DNA of 64,000 bases, taken from contig CP075368.1 in assembly GCA_019454185.1 (NCBI GenBank), positions 1,674,001 to 1,738,000 of the forward strand, given 5' to 3'. Under the pieces are notes generated by a model. It saw only the letters and a list, made by a program, of their open reading frames with translations. It did no database searches and was not told the DNA's origin. The stretch comes from Phycisphaeraceae bacterium (GTDB lineage: Bacteria; Planctomycetota; Phycisphaerae; Phycisphaerales; UBA1924). Below are positions 63,423 to 64,000 of this stretch, piece by piece. Numbering within the stretch: position 1 is the first letter of the stretch; each line of letters begins with the position of its first letter. The position numbers were made by a program, and so were the translations under genes.

Positions 63423-64000
63423 TCAGGCGGACATCGCACCGACGAGTTGTGTGATGTCGGCGACGCCCTGTCGCATTGCCCAATCGGCGAGGCCGGATGC
63501 GACTTTGATGGGGCTTCGGGGGTCGACGAAGAGGGCGGTGCCCATGCCGACTGCGGTTGCGCCTGCGAGGATGAACTCCGCGGCGTGCTGCCAGCGGAGG
63601 ACGCCGCCGAGGCCGATGATCGGGATGCCCGCGGGCTTTGCGACATCTTTGTAGACGAGGTGGATGAGGCGGACGGCGATGGGGTGGATGGCGGGACCGG
63701 AGAGGCCCCCGGTGGTGTTGCTGAGGCGGGGCTTTCGAGACTCGACATCGATGGCCATGGCGGGCATGGTGTTGGAGATGCAGAGGATGTCGGCTCCGGG
63801 CGTGTTGTTGGGGCCTCCGGGGCGGGCGCGGGCCTCGATCGCGGCGCGTGCGATGTCGAGCATCGGCCCGAAGACGAGCGGGGAGAGCTTGACGATCATG
63901 CGCTTCGCGGTGAGGGTGGCGCGGAGTTCGGCGATGAGGTCGCGGAGCATGTCGGGAGATTCGCCGAAGGAGGTGCCTGTGTGGACGTTGGGGCAGGAGA
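63423..64000 (-). CDS. pyrD: dihydroorotate dehydrogenase, class 1 (partial, N-terminus beyond window)
   Basis: The C-terminal 191 codons of PyrD, which oxidises dihydroorotate to orotate in pyrimidine synthesis. Visible motifs are SCPNVHTGTSFG at the window edge, SNTMPAMAIDVESRKPRLSNTTGGLSGPAI and the FMN-phosphate loop IIGLGGVLRWQHAAEFILAGATAVGMGTALF. The form resembles class 1B (PyrDB), which works with an iron-sulfur partner PyrK; this is inferred from the motifs. The gene continues past base 64000 and converges on atpD. Confidence 0.93.
   Translation of the reverse strand, partial: SCPNVHTGTSFGESPDMLRDLIAELRATLTAKRMIVKLSPLVFGPMLDIARAAIEARARPGGPNNTPGADILCISNTMPAMAIDVESRKPRLSNTTGGLSGPAIHPIAVRLIHLVYKDVAKPAGIPIIGLGGVLRWQHAAEFILAGATAVGMGTALFVDPRSPIKVASGLADWAMRQGVADITQLVGAMSA

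Overview
The window is high-GC bacterial chromosome. It most likely comes from a planctomycete of the class Phycisphaerae. This is inferred from a PEP-CTERM-type secreted protein, a fused 3-dehydroquinate dehydratase/shikimate dehydrogenase, a secreted sulfatase, many lipoproteins and large TPR/HEAT proteins, a mur gene cluster not followed by ftsA-ftsZ, and dispersed ACGGAG-type intergenic repeats. About 50 genes are supported, nearly all intact. I see no rRNA, CRISPR array or prophage. One insertion sequence and two tRNA genes are present.

Layout. 0-12.8 kb: a lipoprotein fragment, a GH31 glucosidase and greA; a tightly overlapping minus-strand cell-wall operon murC-murB-ddl-ftsQ-(membrane protein); a Nudix gene, two overlapping NfeD genes, tRNA-Phe with its own promoter and terminator, and an orphan peptide-type ABC ATPase. 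12.8-25.9 kb: asparagine synthetase, sulfatase, L19, accD behind a degenerate phosphatase, a HEXXH secreted protease, trpB with a nucleoside transporter, lnt and a HEAT lipoprotein. 26-32 kb: a coiled-coil membrane protein with a hairpin-rich leader, tRNA-Asp, and an aspartate/C4-dicarboxylate block (OprB-type porin, aspartase, Dcu carrier). 32-43 kb: a small LigD-phosphoesterase-like protein, a TPR lipoprotein, an ArsR-methyltransferase fusion with its own operator next to ahcY, a DoxX-like protein, TPR and HEAT proteins, a pseudokinase-like protein and hppD. 43-54 kb is the most accessory part: a TPR membrane protein, an IS5-type element with a 4-bp target duplication, a secreted phosphatase, aroDE, two unknown genes, htpX and a TauE/SafE permease. 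54-64 kb: a 3D-domain protein, DUF58, M24 peptidase, PgeF, a PEP-CTERM protein, a lone atpD and the 3' part of pyrD.

Genes that appear to work together are the mur-ddl-ftsQ run (peptidoglycan precursors and division), the porin-aspartase-Dcu run (aspartate uptake, deamination to fumarate, C4-dicarboxylate exchange) and the regulator-ahcY pair (S-adenosylhomocysteine recycling).

The structure least explained by genes is a set of short intergenic repeats confined to the right end (about 50-63.3 kb): heptamer arrays, three octamer arrays sharing one consensus and a 131-133-bp tandem repeat, all reading G-rich on the + strand. The + strand also appears to change from C-rich to G-rich near 47.1 kb. 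Two near-identical inverted 22-bp palindromes at 49,950 and 53,597 look like a shared operator. No computation or database search was run; everything here is read by eye.
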